A stretch of 64,000 nucleotides of DNA from OLB6 sp964493635 (lineage in GTDB: Bacteria; Bacteroidota; Ignavibacteria; Kapaibacteriales; Kapaibacteriaceae). Positions 8,412 through 18,029 of this stretch are shown here, piece after piece; positions within the stretch are counted from its first letter, which is position 1; each line of letters opens with the position of its first letter. Made by a program: the position numbers and the translations under genes. The stretch spans positions 41,107-105,106 of the forward strand of contig CAZBOW010000006.1 in NCBI GenBank assembly GCA_964493635.1, written 5' to 3'. The notes under the pieces were generated by a model. The model saw only the letters and a list, made by a program, of their open reading frames with translations. It did no database searches and had not been told where the DNA came from.

Positions 8412-11294
8412 ATGGCAGACCAAGGCACCAAACTGTTCAAAATCGCGAGCCAGATCAACATTGGACGCGACGCGATTGTGGAATATCTGGTATCGAAAGG
8501 GTTCGATATCACCAACAAAGCCACATCCGTCCTGACCGATGAGATGGTCGATGTGGTCATCGAGAAGTTCGCGAAGGAACTGAAGGTCGCCGAAAAGCAG
8601 CGTGAAAAGGTGAAACGCCAAGCTGCTGTTCGTAAGAATATCATCGAATCGGGAGCAACGGTATCGCTGTCGGACGACGACGGCCATCCAGAGCCTTCTG
8701 CACCCCCTGTTCCGGAGGTTGTTGCTCCGGTTGAGGTACCGGAACCTCCGGTAGCTGAACCCGTAGCTGCACCAGCTGTTGCACCAGTTGCTGGACCGGA
8801 GCCCGTGGCGGCTCCTGTTGTCGAGGCTGTGCCTGCACAACCTGAACCAGCAGGTGCACCCGTGTCCGAGCCCGAACCTGAACCTGCACACGAGCCACTT
8901 GTGGCAGCAGGACCAAAGGTTGGTGAGGTGATCGACCTGAGCGCAGTGGGCAAGCCCCCTGCACCCGAACCCGTGCCTGCACCCGAACCCGAGCCGGTGC
9001 CGCCGGCGGAGGAGCCTGCCGCACCTGCGGCGGCTACGGAAGAGGCCGATACCGACGAAAAGAAAAAACGCAAGCGCAAAGGCGTGATCGAGGTTGAGCT
9101 CCAACCAGGTACATCGCCGAAACTGCGTGGCTTGACCGTGCTTGGTAAGATCGATGTGTCGAAGACCGACGATCGCAACAAGCGCCCACGGAAGAAAGAG
9201 GGCCCTGCGCGCGATTCCGGCAAGGCAACCATTGGCGACGCCGTACGGAAGACCACCACGACGGGTGCCTCCACCGACCCTGCACAAGGGCCTCGCGGCA
9301 GGATGCGTCCAGCCGCCGCCCCAGCGGCCAGTGCCGCCAAGGACGACCGCAATAAAAAGCGTCGCACCAAGGGTGGCAAGGAACAGTTCACCGCCACCGA
9401 CGTCTCGCGAGCTATTCGCCGGACGCTGTCGGGTATGGAAGATCGTGGACCGAGCGGGGGCCGAGCAAAGATTCGTCAGCGGAAGCGTGCTGAGCGTGAA
9501 GAGCGCGAGGCCATCCGCCAGGAGGAGCAGGCACGCGAGTCAACCATCCTCCGTTTGTCGGAGTTTGTGACCACCGCCGACCTTGCCAACCTGATGGGCG
9601 TTACGGCTGCCGACATCATCATGAAGTGTATGGGGCTTGGATTGATGGTGTCCATCAACCAGCGCCTTGATAAAGAAACCATCGAGCTGATTGCCTCCGA
9701 CTACGGCTTTGAAGTTGAGTTCCTTGACGAGCAAGCCGAGCAGGAGTTCGAAGACGACGTCGATGCCGAAGAGGATCTCCAGCCACGTTCACCGATTGTT
9801 ACCATCATGGGTCACGTCGACCACGGTAAAACGTCGCTCTTGGACTACATCCGTAATGCGAACGTGGTGGCCGGCGAAGCTGGCGGTATTACGCAACACA
9901 TCGGCGCCTACCAGGTAGCTGTCCCGGACGGACGGCACATCACCTTCCTTGATACTCCAGGTCACGAGGCCTTTACGGCCATGCGTGCCCGCGGCGCCCA
10001 AGTGACGGATATCGTGGTACTGGTGGTGGCTGCCGACGACTCCGTGATGCCGCAAACCATCGAGGCAATCTCCCACGCTCAGGCGGCGAACGTACCGATC
10101 GTTGTGGCGATCAACAAGATCGACCGCCCCGATGCAAATCCCGACAAAATCAAGCAGCAGCTCTCCGAGCACAATGTGCTCATTGAGGAGTGGGGCGGCA
10201 AAACGCAGTGCGTAGAGCTCTCGGCTAAGATGGGCCTGAATGTTGACACACTGTTGGAGAAGATCCTTCTCGAAGCAGACTTGTTGAATTTGACGGCGAA
10301 CCCCGACCGTGCCGCACGCGGCGTGGTGATCGAGGCTCACGTTGATAAGGGTCGCGGTAACGTGGTTACCGTCATCGTTGAAAAGGGTACGCTCGACGTT
10401 GGTGACATCTTCGTGTGTGGTCAGTTTGCCGGACGTGTCCGTGCCATGACCGACGAACGGGGCAATAAGGTAGAATCGGCCGGCCCATCCACACCGGTTC
10501 AGGTGACCGGCTTTGACGGATTGCCAAATGCCGGCGACGTCCTGATTGAAATGGAGAGTGATGCCGAGGCACGCGAGGTAGCAACACGCCGACAGCAGCT
10601 CCGTCGCGAGCAGCAGTTCCGTGGAATGCGCCACCTCACGCTCGACGACATCTCTGCACAGATCCAGCAGGGTGGCGTCAAGGAGCTTCGCCTGATCGTG
10701 AAGGCCGACGTAAGTGGCTCGCTGGAGGCGTTGTCGGACTCGCTGTTGAAGCTCTCCACGAAAGAAGTGCAGGTACGCATCATCTTCCGTGCTGTAGGTG
10801 CCGTAACCGAAAGCGACGTCATGTTGGCCTCGGCCTCGGACGCCATTATCGTAGGCTTCCAGGTGAACGTCCCAACGGCCGTGCGGAAGCTGGCCGAAAC
10901 GGAATCGGTGGATGTGCGCCTGTATTCGATCATCTACGACTGTATCAATGAGGTTCAGCTGGCACTCGAAGGTTTGCTCACGCCAGATATCAAGGAAGAA
11001 ATCGTTGCTACCGTAGAGGTGCGCGCCATCTTCAAGATCAGCAAGCTTGGCACAATTGCCGGATGTTACGTTCAAAACGGCAAGATCAACCGGAACGATA
11101 AGGTTCGCATCCTTCGTGATGGTTTTGAGATCTACAAAGGAACGTTGGCATCGCTCAAGCGTGTCAAGGACGACGTGCGCGAGGTGGACACAGGATATGA
11201 GTGCGGTATCGGTGTGAACGGCTTCAACGACATTGAAGAAGGCGACATCATCGAAGCCTACAAAACAATTGAAATCAAACGAACGCTTTCGTAA
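8412..11294 (+). CDS. infB: Translation initiation factor IF-2
   Basis: A 960-residue protein. An IF2_N-like start (about 1-60) is followed by a long Pro/Ala/Glu/Val-rich linker (about 92-215) and a basic region. The GTPase domain carries G1 GHVDHGKT (467-474), then DTPGHEAF and NKIDRPDA, followed by the beta-barrel and C-terminal fMet-tRNA binding domains. IF-2 recruits initiator tRNA to the 30S subunit and promotes subunit joining. The low-complexity linker is longer than in many IF-2 proteins but normal for the group. rbfA starts 9 bases downstream. Confidence 0.97.
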   Translation: MADQGTKLFKIASQINIGRDAIVEYLVSKGFDITNKATSVLTDEMVDVVIEKFAKELKVAEKQREKVKRQAAVRKNIIESGATVSLSDDDGHPEPSAPPVPEVVAPVEVPEPPVAEPVAAPAVAPVAGPEPVAAPVVEAVPAQPEPAGAPVSEPEPEPAHEPLVAAGPKVGEVIDLSAVGKPPAPEPVPAPEPEPVPPAEEPAAPAAATEEADTDEKKKRKRKGVIEVELQPGTSPKLRGLTVLGKIDVSKTDDRNKRPRKKEGPARDSGKATIGDAVRKTTTTGASTDPAQGPRGRMRPAAAPAASAAKDDRNKKRRTKGGKEQFTATDVSRAIRRTLSGMEDRGPSGGRAKIRQRKRAEREEREAIRQEEQARESTILRLSEFVTTADLANLMGVTAADIIMKCMGLGLMVSINQRLDKETIELIASDYGFEVEFLDEQAEQEFEDDVDAEEDLQPRSPIVTIMGHVDHGKTSLLDYIRNANVVAGEAGGITQHIGAYQVAVPDGRHITFLDTPGHEAFTAMRARGAQVTDIVVLVVAADDSVMPQTIEAISHAQAANVPIVVAINKIDRPDANPDKIKQQLSEHNVLIEEWGGKTQCVELSAKMGLNVDTLLEKILLEADLLNLTANPDRAARGVVIEAHVDKGRGNVVTVIVEKGTLDVGDIFVCGQFAGRVRAMTDERGNKVESAGPSTPVQVTGFDGLPNAGDVLIEMESDAEAREVATRRQQLRREQQFRGMRHLTLDDISAQIQQGGVKELRLIVKADVSGSLEALSDSLLKLSTKEVQVRIIFRAVGAVTESDVMLASASDAIIVGFQVNVPTAVRKLAETESVDVRLYSIIYDCINEVQLALEGLLTPDIKEEIVATVEVRAIFKISKLGTIAGCYVQNGKINRNDKVRILRDGFEIYKGTLASLKRVKDDVREVDTGYECGIGVNGFNDIEEGDIIEAYKTIEIKRTLS

Positions 11295-11303
11295 GCGGTA
11301 AAC

Positions 11304-11663
11304 GTGTCGATACGAACTGAACGAGTTGCAAGCGAGATCCAGAAAGCACTGGCAGGCCCCTTACAAAGGATTGCCGAGGAAGTGTCTGCTGGGTTTATCA
11401 CCGTCACCGAGGTGCGCATGTCGCCCGATCTGCAGATCGCGCGACTCTACCTGAGTGTGTACGGTGGTCGGGCAACATCGGTGGATGTTCTGGAGTACAT
11501 CGAACGGGAGCATGCTGGTCGATTGCGACATACACTGGGCAAGTTGGTGCGTTTACGATACGTACCCCAGCTACAGTTCTTTATCGACGACTCGTTGGAT
11601 CGGGCTGAGAGGATTCATTCCATCTTGGACCGTGTAGCGCCGAAGCATGACGATGCCGACTGA
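11304..11663 (+). CDS. rbfA: Ribosome-binding factor A
   Basis: A 119-residue protein of typical RbfA length beginning RTERVASEIQKALA, with a KH-like fold and the conserved TVTEVRMSPDLQIARLYLS region (about 32-50). RbfA helps mature the 5' end of 16S rRNA in 30S assembly. It starts with GTG at 11304, nine bases after infB, and its end overlaps truB by 17 bases, consistent with translational coupling. Confidence 0.92.
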   Translation: MSIRTERVASEIQKALAGPLQRIAEEVSAGFITVTEVRMSPDLQIARLYLSVYGGRATSVDVLEYIEREHAGRLRHTLGKLVRLRYVPQLQFFIDDSLDRAERIHSILDRVAPKHDDAD

Positions 11664-12390
11664 TCTTCCGGTACTGACGCCGCAGATGATTGATTCGGCT
11701 CGAGATGTTGAGGCATGGTTAGCAGCTGCCGCTGACACCGGAGCTGTTGCGCTCATTGACAAGGAAGAAGACTGGACCTCCTTCGATGTTGTCGCGAAAC
11801 TGCGGTCGGCAACACGGATTCGCAGAATTGGCCATGCTGGTACATTAGATCCACTGGCCACAGGTCTGCTGATTGTGTGTGTTGGGCGTGCGACCAAGCG
11901 TGTGGAGGAGTTTCAGGACGAAGAGAAAACGTATCACGTGACCATCCGGTTGGGGGCAACCACCGAAACGGATGATCGGGGCAGTAGCGAGCGGGTAACA
12001 GCCGGAGCCGTCCCTGTGGCCCATGAGCACGTGGCCGAGGCCCTGCAACGTTTTGTGGGAACAATTCAGCAGACACCGCCCACGTACGCAGCAATCAAGC
12101 ACCAAGGCAGGCCACAGTACGATCTGGCTCGCAAGGGAGCGAGCTTTACTCCTCGACCGCGGATCGTAACAATCCACTCCATCGACAACATCCAGTATGC
12201 TTGGCCGGACGTGCAGTGCACTGTTCACTGTTCCAAAGGCACATACATTCGGTCGCTGGCGCGGGATGTAGGATCGTTGCTCGGAGTTGGCGGATACGTG
12301 CATCAACTGCGTCGTACGCAATCTGGATCGTTTCGTGTCGAAGAGGCGGTATCCGTTCATGCAGCAGCCGAGGCGGTATGCAGACGGTAA
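11647..12390 (+). CDS. truB: tRNA pseudouridine(55) synthase TruB
   Basis: A 247-residue protein with the TruB catalytic block GHAGTLDPLATGLL (about 60-73), where the Asp is the nucleophile. KTYHVTIRLGATTET and GTYIRSLARDVG lie further on. The enzyme makes Psi55 in the T-loop of tRNAs. It is shorter than the E. coli protein and seems to lack most of the C-terminal PUA-like extension, as in several FCB-group members. It overlaps rbfA upstream (17 bases) and ribF downstream (13 bases). Confidence 0.94.
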   Translation: MTMPTDLPVLTPQMIDSARDVEAWLAAAADTGAVALIDKEEDWTSFDVVAKLRSATRIRRIGHAGTLDPLATGLLIVCVGRATKRVEEFQDEEKTYHVTIRLGATTETDDRGSSERVTAGAVPVAHEHVAEALQRFVGTIQQTPPTYAAIKHQGRPQYDLARKGASFTPRPRIVTIHSIDNIQYAWPDVQCTVHCSKGTYIRSLARDVGSLLGVGGYVHQLRRTQSGSFRVEEAVSVHAAAEAVCRR

Positions 12391-13322
12391 CCCGCGGCAT
12401 CGATGAAATACCGTTCAACGCCAATAGCGTTGTCACGGTGGGTACCTTCGACGGCGTCCACTGCGGACATCAGGGTATCATCCAGCGCATGAAAACGGTT
12501 GCAGAGCCTACACAGGCACGGATTGTGGTGGTGACGTTCGATCCCCATCCACAGATCGTCCTCAAGAAGGAAGGCAGGCCTCCTGTACAGCTGCTATCAA
12601 CGATTCGTGAGCGCTGTGCGGCCTTTGAAGCTCTGGGAGTAGATCTCACGGTGGTGATTCCGTTCACCATGGAGTTTGCTCAGCTCTCGGCAGAGGACTT
12701 TGTCCGAACCGTTATTGTCCAAGAGATCGGCATCCGTCACTTCTCGATCGGGTACGACCACAAGTTCGGTAAGGATCGCAATGGTGATGAAGCACTCTTG
12801 CATACCCTAGGCCCAAGCTGTGGTTTTACCGTGGAATGGATCGAGCCCCTCTCGTGTGATTCCGTGGTGGTGAGCAGTACGCTCATCCGACAGGCGCTTC
12901 TCGAAGGTGATGTGGAAGGGGCTGCCCGAATGCTCGGGCGTCCCTACGACCTCACGGGTCGAGTTGTACGTGGCGATGGACGAGGCCGATCTGTAGGGTT
13001 TCCTACAGCGAACATCCTGACCGATGATGCCCATAAGCTCTTGCCGGGACGGGGCGTGTATGGAGTTCGGGTGCAGGTGGATGGTGCGACCTACACAGGG
13101 ATGGCGAACATCGGTGTACGACCAACCTTCACCGACGGACGTGAGCAAACCCTGGAAGTTCACCTTCTCCAGGTGCCGGATCTGAACCTGTACGACCACA
13201 CCGTGCGTGTGCAGTTCCTGCACTTTCTTCGACCTGAACAGAAGTTCTCTTCCGTAGAAGAGTTTGTAGCACAACTAGAACATGACAAACAACGAACACT
13301 CAATTTCCAAACCACTTTGTAA
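12378..13322 (+). CDS. ribF: Bifunctional riboflavin kinase / FAD synthetase RibF
   Basis: A 314-residue protein. The N-terminal FMN adenylyltransferase half has VGTFDGVHCGHQ (His-x-Gly-His nucleotide-binding motif) at about 22-33. The C-terminal flavokinase half has GRGRSVGFPTAN (about 202-213) and GVRPTF. It converts riboflavin to FMN and FAD. The ATG at 12378, within the 3' end of truB, is chosen because homology begins there; the open frame further upstream is antiparallel to nothing conserved and reads through truB in another frame. Confidence 0.94.
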   Translation: MQTVTRGIDEIPFNANSVVTVGTFDGVHCGHQGIIQRMKTVAEPTQARIVVVTFDPHPQIVLKKEGRPPVQLLSTIRERCAAFEALGVDLTVVIPFTMEFAQLSAEDFVRTVIVQEIGIRHFSIGYDHKFGKDRNGDEALLHTLGPSCGFTVEWIEPLSCDSVVVSSTLIRQALLEGDVEGAARMLGRPYDLTGRVVRGDGRGRSVGFPTANILTDDAHKLLPGRGVYGVRVQVDGATYTGMANIGVRPTFTDGREQTLEVHLLQVPDLNLYDHTVRVQFLHFLRPEQKFSSVEEFVAQLEHDKQRTLNFQTTL

Positions 13323-13337
13323 GGACCGGAGTCACCA

Positions 13338-13604
13338 ATGATCTCCAAGGAACGCAAAGCAGAAATCGTACAGCAGTACGGTGGAAGCAACCAGAACACG
13401 GGTAAGCCTGAAGTACAGATTGCCCTGCTGACGGAACACATTAAGGCGCTGTCGGAGCACTGCGAAACGCACAAGAAGGATCACCACTCCCGTCGTGGCT
13501 TGATCATGCTGGTGGGCAAGCGGAAGAACCTGTTGGCCTATCTGTCGAAGCGCGACATTCAGCGCTATCGCGAGATCTTGGCAGCCCTCGGCTTGCGGAA
13601 GTAA
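13338..13604 (+). CDS. rpsO: 30S ribosomal protein S15
   Basis: An 88-residue protein of exact S15 length. It has the conserved GKPEVQIALLTEHI near residues 22-35, HKKDHHSRRGL near 46-56, and the ending LSKRDIQRYREILAALGLRK-like helix. S15 binds the 16S rRNA three-way junction. An AAGGA/GGAG cluster precedes the ATG. The rpsO-pnp order is the conserved one. Confidence 0.97.
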   Translation: MISKERKAEIVQQYGGSNQNTGKPEVQIALLTEHIKALSEHCETHKKDHHSRRGLIMLVGKRKNLLAYLSKRDIQRYREILAALGLRK

Positions 13605-13637
13605 GCACGCGTTATTACTCGCCACTGGAGCACATCT

Positions 13638-15896
13638 ATGCATACGGTCAAGAAGACCATCAACGGCAAAGAACTGTCGATCGAGACAGGGCGCTTTGCC
13701 AAACTCGCGGCTGGATCCGTCATGGTTCGCTACGGCGACACCATGGTACTGGTTACCGCTCAATCGGCAGCCGATGCCCGGCCGGACATCGACTTTCTGC
13801 CCCTTACCTGTGAGTACCGGGAGAAGCATGCTTCCTCCGGCAAGATCCCAGGCGGATTCTTCCGTCGCGAGGGCCGTCCAACCACGAAGGAGATCCTTTC
13901 GTCGCGTTTGATCGATCGTCCGTGCCGTCCGCTCTTTCCGAAGGGCTGGAAGTACGAAACGCAGGTCATCGCCACGGTGTACTCCTACGACATGGAGAAC
14001 GAGGCCGATACACTTGCCATGCTGGGAGCTTCGGCAGCTCTGGAGATCAGCGATATTCCCTTCAAGGGGCCGATCGCCGGAGTACGCGTTGGGCGTGTCG
14101 ACGGTGAGTTCGTTGTAAATCCTACGCTGTCGCAGATGAAGGAGTCCGATCTCGAGATCATGGTGGCCGGCTCTGAAAAATCCATCGTGATGGTGGAAGG
14201 GGCTTCCCACGAACTCTCCGAGGCCGACTTTGTGGCTGCCATGGAGTTTGCGCATAACTGGATCAAGGAGCTCGTTGCGCTACAGCGTGAACTTGTTGCT
14301 CTGGTCAATCCAACCAAGCGTGAAGTGACTCCCAGTGACCCTCCTCAGGCTCTCATCGACGCGATCGAGGCGGCCATTGCCGAGCCAATCCGCAAGCAGA
14401 TCCGCATTACGTCCACCAAGGAAGAGCGTAGCGCCTTCCGCGGTACGGTCAAGGAGCTTGCAAAAGCTGCTGTTGCTGCGGCGGTAGAAGCCGATCCCGA
14501 AGCGTATGCTGCGATCAACGTCGACAAGATCATGGGTGGCATCGTCAAGGGGATCGAAGCGCGCGAAATGCGCGAGATGATCCTCACCGAGGGCAAGCGC
14601 TTGGACGGCCGTGGTACAACGGACATCCGTCCGATTCGCTGCGACGTTGGAGTACTTCCACGTCCGCACGGCTCGGCCCTATTCACGCGTGGCGAAACGC
14701 AATCGCTTACCACGGTAACGCTTGGAACCAAGACCGATCAACAATTAGTGGACGGCCTGCTGCCAACGTTCGAGCGCCGTTACATGTTGCACTACAACTT
14801 CCCGCCATTCTCCACTGGTGAGACGGGCCGATTTGGCTTTACGTCGCGCCGCGAGACGGGTCACGGAGATCTTGCCGAGCGTGCCCTTGAGCCGTTCATT
14901 CCGTCCGAAGTTGATTTCCCCTACACCGTGCGTGTGGTGTCCGACATCCTGGAGTCCAACGGATCGTCGTCGATGGCTACGGTGTGTGCTGGATCGTTGG
15001 CCCTATTCCATGCCGGTGTTCCCATGAAGAAGGCTGTGGCTGGTATTGCCATGGGTCTGATCATGGAGGACGATCGAGTGGCCGTCCTGAGCGACATCCT
15101 GGGTGACGAGGACTTCCTCGGCGACATGGACTTCAAGGTTACCGGTACGTTCGAAGGCATCACGGCATGCCAGATGGACATCAAGATCGAGGGACTGAGC
15201 GTCGACATTATGCGCACGGCTCTCGAGCAAGCTCGTAAGGGACGCCTACACATCCTTGGCATCATGAACGAGACCATGTCCGCTCCGAACGCCGAGCTGT
15301 CGGAGTATGCTCCAAAGCTCACCACGATTCAGGTACCGGTCGAGATGATCGGTGCGGTGATTGGATCTGGTGGCGAGACCATCCGCGGCATCGTCAAGGA
15401 ATCGGGCGCCGAAGTCAACATCGAGGACGACGGTACGGTAACGATTGCAGCCGTGAACAACGAGAGCGCTCAAAAGGCCATTAAGATGATCGAAGACATC
15501 ATCCGACCGCTGGAAGAGGGAGCTGTCTACACCGGTACCGTCAAGGAAATCCGCGAGGGTCTTGGTGCCTTCGTCGAGATTGCCCCAAAGAAGCAAGGCT
15601 TGCTCCACATCTCCCAGCTGGACTATCGTCACGTTGAAACCGTGGGCGAGATCCTCAAGGTTGGTGATGTCCTGGATGTGAAATTGATTGAAATGGCTCC
15701 AGGTGGAAAGATCCGTCTGTCGCGCAAGGCTCTGCTAACGCCGCCTGAGGGATACGACGCATCACTCGAACATCGTCGTGGCCCACGGCCTGGCGGTGGT
15801 GATCGCGACCGTCGTGGTCCGCGCCGAGATGATCGTCGAGATGACCGCCGCGGTGATAGCCGTGGTGATAGCCGTGGACCTCGTAGGCGCGACTAA
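13638..15896 (+). CDS. pnp: Polyribonucleotide nucleotidyltransferase (PNPase)
   Basis: A 752-residue protein with two RNase PH-like domains (about 10-225 and 315-545) separated by the all-alpha domain, then a KH domain with VIGSGGETIRGI (about 570-581) and an S1 domain (about 630-695). PNPase degrades RNA 3'-5' by phosphorolysis. The last 40 or so residues form an Arg/Asp/Gly-rich low-complexity tail not found in E. coli PNPase, possibly an RNA-binding extension. A prolyl oligopeptidase gene starts 4 bases after the stop. Confidence 0.97.
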   Translation: MHTVKKTINGKELSIETGRFAKLAAGSVMVRYGDTMVLVTAQSAADARPDIDFLPLTCEYREKHASSGKIPGGFFRREGRPTTKEILSSRLIDRPCRPLFPKGWKYETQVIATVYSYDMENEADTLAMLGASAALEISDIPFKGPIAGVRVGRVDGEFVVNPTLSQMKESDLEIMVAGSEKSIVMVEGASHELSEADFVAAMEFAHNWIKELVALQRELVALVNPTKREVTPSDPPQALIDAIEAAIAEPIRKQIRITSTKEERSAFRGTVKELAKAAVAAAVEADPEAYAAINVDKIMGGIVKGIEAREMREMILTEGKRLDGRGTTDIRPIRCDVGVLPRPHGSALFTRGETQSLTTVTLGTKTDQQLVDGLLPTFERRYMLHYNFPPFSTGETGRFGFTSRRETGHGDLAERALEPFIPSEVDFPYTVRVVSDILESNGSSSMATVCAGSLALFHAGVPMKKAVAGIAMGLIMEDDRVAVLSDILGDEDFLGDMDFKVTGTFEGITACQMDIKIEGLSVDIMRTALEQARKGRLHILGIMNETMSAPNAELSEYAPKLTTIQVPVEMIGAVIGSGGETIRGIVKESGAEVNIEDDGTVTIAAVNNESAQKAIKMIEDIIRPLEEGAVYTGTVKEIREGLGAFVEIAPKKQGLLHISQLDYRHVETVGEILKVGDVLDVKLIEMAPGGKIRLSRKALLTPPEGYDASLEHRRGPRPGGGDRDRRGPRRDDRRDDRRGDSRGDSRGPRRRD

Positions 15897-15900
15897 CGCC

Positions 15901-18021
15901 ATGCGCGTGATCTCTGCACTCGTACTCGTGGGCTGTACTGTGGCAATTGCTGCCACGGCACAGCCCACGCTGTTTCCAGCCACACGAATCGTCACACGAA
16001 CTGATGATGTGCGCGATACGATCTTTGGTACCGTCGTGGCCGACCCCTATCGGTGGCTGGAGGACGACCGGGACCCCGAGGTGGAAGCCTGGGTAGAGGT
16101 CCAAGATCGTGCTGCACGGCAGTACCTTGAGCGTATCCCATTTCGCGATGCCATCGGCAAGCGCCTGCAAGAGCTCTACACGTATGAAAAGGTCTACGGT
16201 GTGGACCGCGTCAAGGAGCTCACCTTCTTTCTGCGACAGCGAGGCACCGACAACCATGCCGTACTCATCCGCCGAACAGGTGCGATGGTCGAGGATACTC
16301 TCCTGAATCCGAACACGTGGTCGGAGCAGGGGACCATCCGGTTGGGGTCGTGGGCCGTAAGTAAGGATGCACGGTATCTGGCCTACGCACGGTCCGAAGC
16401 AGGAAGCGACTGGCAAACCATCTACGTGATGGATCTTGCAACGAAGGAACACCTCATCGACACCGTTCGATGGGTGAAGGTGTCGGGCATCAACTGGCAC
16501 GATGGTGGCTTTTTCTACAGCCGCTATCCTGCGCCGGAGGGACAGTCCAGCGAACTGTCGTCCGTGAACCTGGGTCACATGGCCATGTATCATCGTGTTG
16601 GCACATCGCAAGATGCCGACGACGTGATCTGGAAGGATGATGCACATCCGGATCAATTCCACTTCGCGTGGGTTCCGGAGGGTTCTTCCTACCTGCTACG
16701 TAGCAGTCGTGCCGGTGGAACAAAGGGAACGTCGCTCTTCTATCGATTGGCGGCGGAGCGGCAAGCCCCCTGGCGAACCCTGTATGAAAGTGACTCTGTG
16801 GAGTTGTCGGTTGTGGAGCTGCGTGGCGATACGCTGTATGCGCAAACCACCGAGAATGCCCCGAATGGGAAGTTGATTTGTGTGGACGATTTCACATCTC
16901 CGTGGAGTGTTCGCGAAATCATCCCGCATTCGAGGGCTGTGTTGCAGGGCGTGTCGATTCGTGGCAACAAGATCATTGCCACCGTGATGCGTGACGTGTT
17001 CGACTACACCGCCGTCTATGACTTGGATGGCACCAAGCTGTATGACGTAGACCTCCCTGGTCTTGGGTCGGTAGGGGGCTTTGGTGGGCGCCGTGAGAAT
17101 ACAACAGTGCTGTACTCCTTCTCGAGCTATACGCAGCCGAGTATCACGTACGAGTACGATCCGGCAACAAATCGTAGCACCGTGTGGTATGCAGCCGAGG
17201 TTCCGTTTGATGCGTCGCGGATCGAAGCACGACAGGTGTTTGTTCCAAGTGCCGATGGTACGCGTGTTCCGATGACAATTCTGCAGATGAAGGGCATGCC
17301 TCAATCAGGGTCCTCGCCAACCATGTTGTATGGGTACGGCGGCTTCAACATCTCCATGTCGCCGGGATTCAATGCTCTGGTTGTTCCGTGGTTGGAGGCC
17401 GGTGGCACATGGGCGATCGCCAACCTGCGGGGCGGCGGAGAGTACGGCGAGGCCTGGCACGAGGCCGGCACCACCACGCGGAAACAAAACGTCTTCGATG
17501 ATGCCATTGCCTGCGCAGAGTGGCTCATCACCAACGGCATCACAACGCGGGATCGCCTGGCGATCAATGGTCGGTCCAATGGTGGGTTACTTGTAGGCGC
17601 CGTAATGACACAGCGTCCTGATCTCTTCCGCGTAGCATTACCGGAGGTGGGCGTTCTGGATATGCTGCGCTACCACCTCTTTACCATCGGTTGGAACTGG
17701 GCTCGCGACTATGGTACCGTGGCCAAGGAAGATCAGTTCCGTGCACTGCTGGCCTACTCACCGTATCACAACGTGCGTCCGGGTGCTGCGTACCCGGCAA
17801 CGATGGTCATGACGGCCGATCACGACGATCGCGTGGTGCCAGCCCACTCCTTCAAGTTCGCAGCGGCTCTGCAGGCCGCCGTGGCGCCCAGTGCAGGGCC
17901 GATCCTCATGCGGGTTGAGCGACAAAGTGGTCACGGCGCGGTGAACACCGATACGCTGCTGCAGGGTATGGCAGATAAGCTTGCTTTTGCCTTGTACCAC
18001 ATGGGTGTGGTGTTTCGGTAA
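15901..18021 (+). CDS. Secreted prolyl oligopeptidase (S9A family)
   Basis: A 706-residue protein with a signal peptide (about 1-20, ending ATAQ). DPYRWLED follows at about 48-55, the usual start of the S9A family. A beta-propeller spans about 80-440, then the alpha/beta-hydrolase catalytic domain. Ser559 in GRSNGGLL is the nucleophile; DHDDRVVP and SGHGA supply the Asp and His. It cleaves short peptides after proline, here probably in the periplasm. The ATG at 15901 is chosen because it gives the signal peptide. An upstream in-frame ATG at 15778 lies inside pnp. One GTAGGGGGCT copy is at 17071. Confidence 0.93.
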   Translation: MRVISALVLVGCTVAIAATAQPTLFPATRIVTRTDDVRDTIFGTVVADPYRWLEDDRDPEVEAWVEVQDRAARQYLERIPFRDAIGKRLQELYTYEKVYGVDRVKELTFFLRQRGTDNHAVLIRRTGAMVEDTLLNPNTWSEQGTIRLGSWAVSKDARYLAYARSEAGSDWQTIYVMDLATKEHLIDTVRWVKVSGINWHDGGFFYSRYPAPEGQSSELSSVNLGHMAMYHRVGTSQDADDVIWKDDAHPDQFHFAWVPEGSSYLLRSSRAGGTKGTSLFYRLAAERQAPWRTLYESDSVELSVVELRGDTLYAQTTENAPNGKLICVDDFTSPWSVREIIPHSRAVLQGVSIRGNKIIATVMRDVFDYTAVYDLDGTKLYDVDLPGLGSVGGFGGRRENTTVLYSFSSYTQPSITYEYDPATNRSTVWYAAEVPFDASRIEARQVFVPSADGTRVPMTILQMKGMPQSGSSPTMLYGYGGFNISMSPGFNALVVPWLEAGGTWAIANLRGGGEYGEAWHEAGTTTRKQNVFDDAIACAEWLITNGITTRDRLAINGRSNGGLLVGAVMTQRPDLFRVALPEVGVLDMLRYHLFTIGWNWARDYGTVAKEDQFRALLAYSPYHNVRPGAAYPATMVMTADHDDRVVPAHSFKFAAALQAAVAPSAGPILMRVERQSGHGAVNTDTLLQGMADKLAFALYHMGVVFR

Positions 18022-18029
18022 CAGGCAGA

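Noticed and set aside
9789..11075. 428-codon open frame antisense to infB
   Set aside because: It is a shadow of a GC-rich, strongly biased coding strand; it has no ribosome-binding site and no recognisable protein pattern, while infB on the plus strand is unambiguous.
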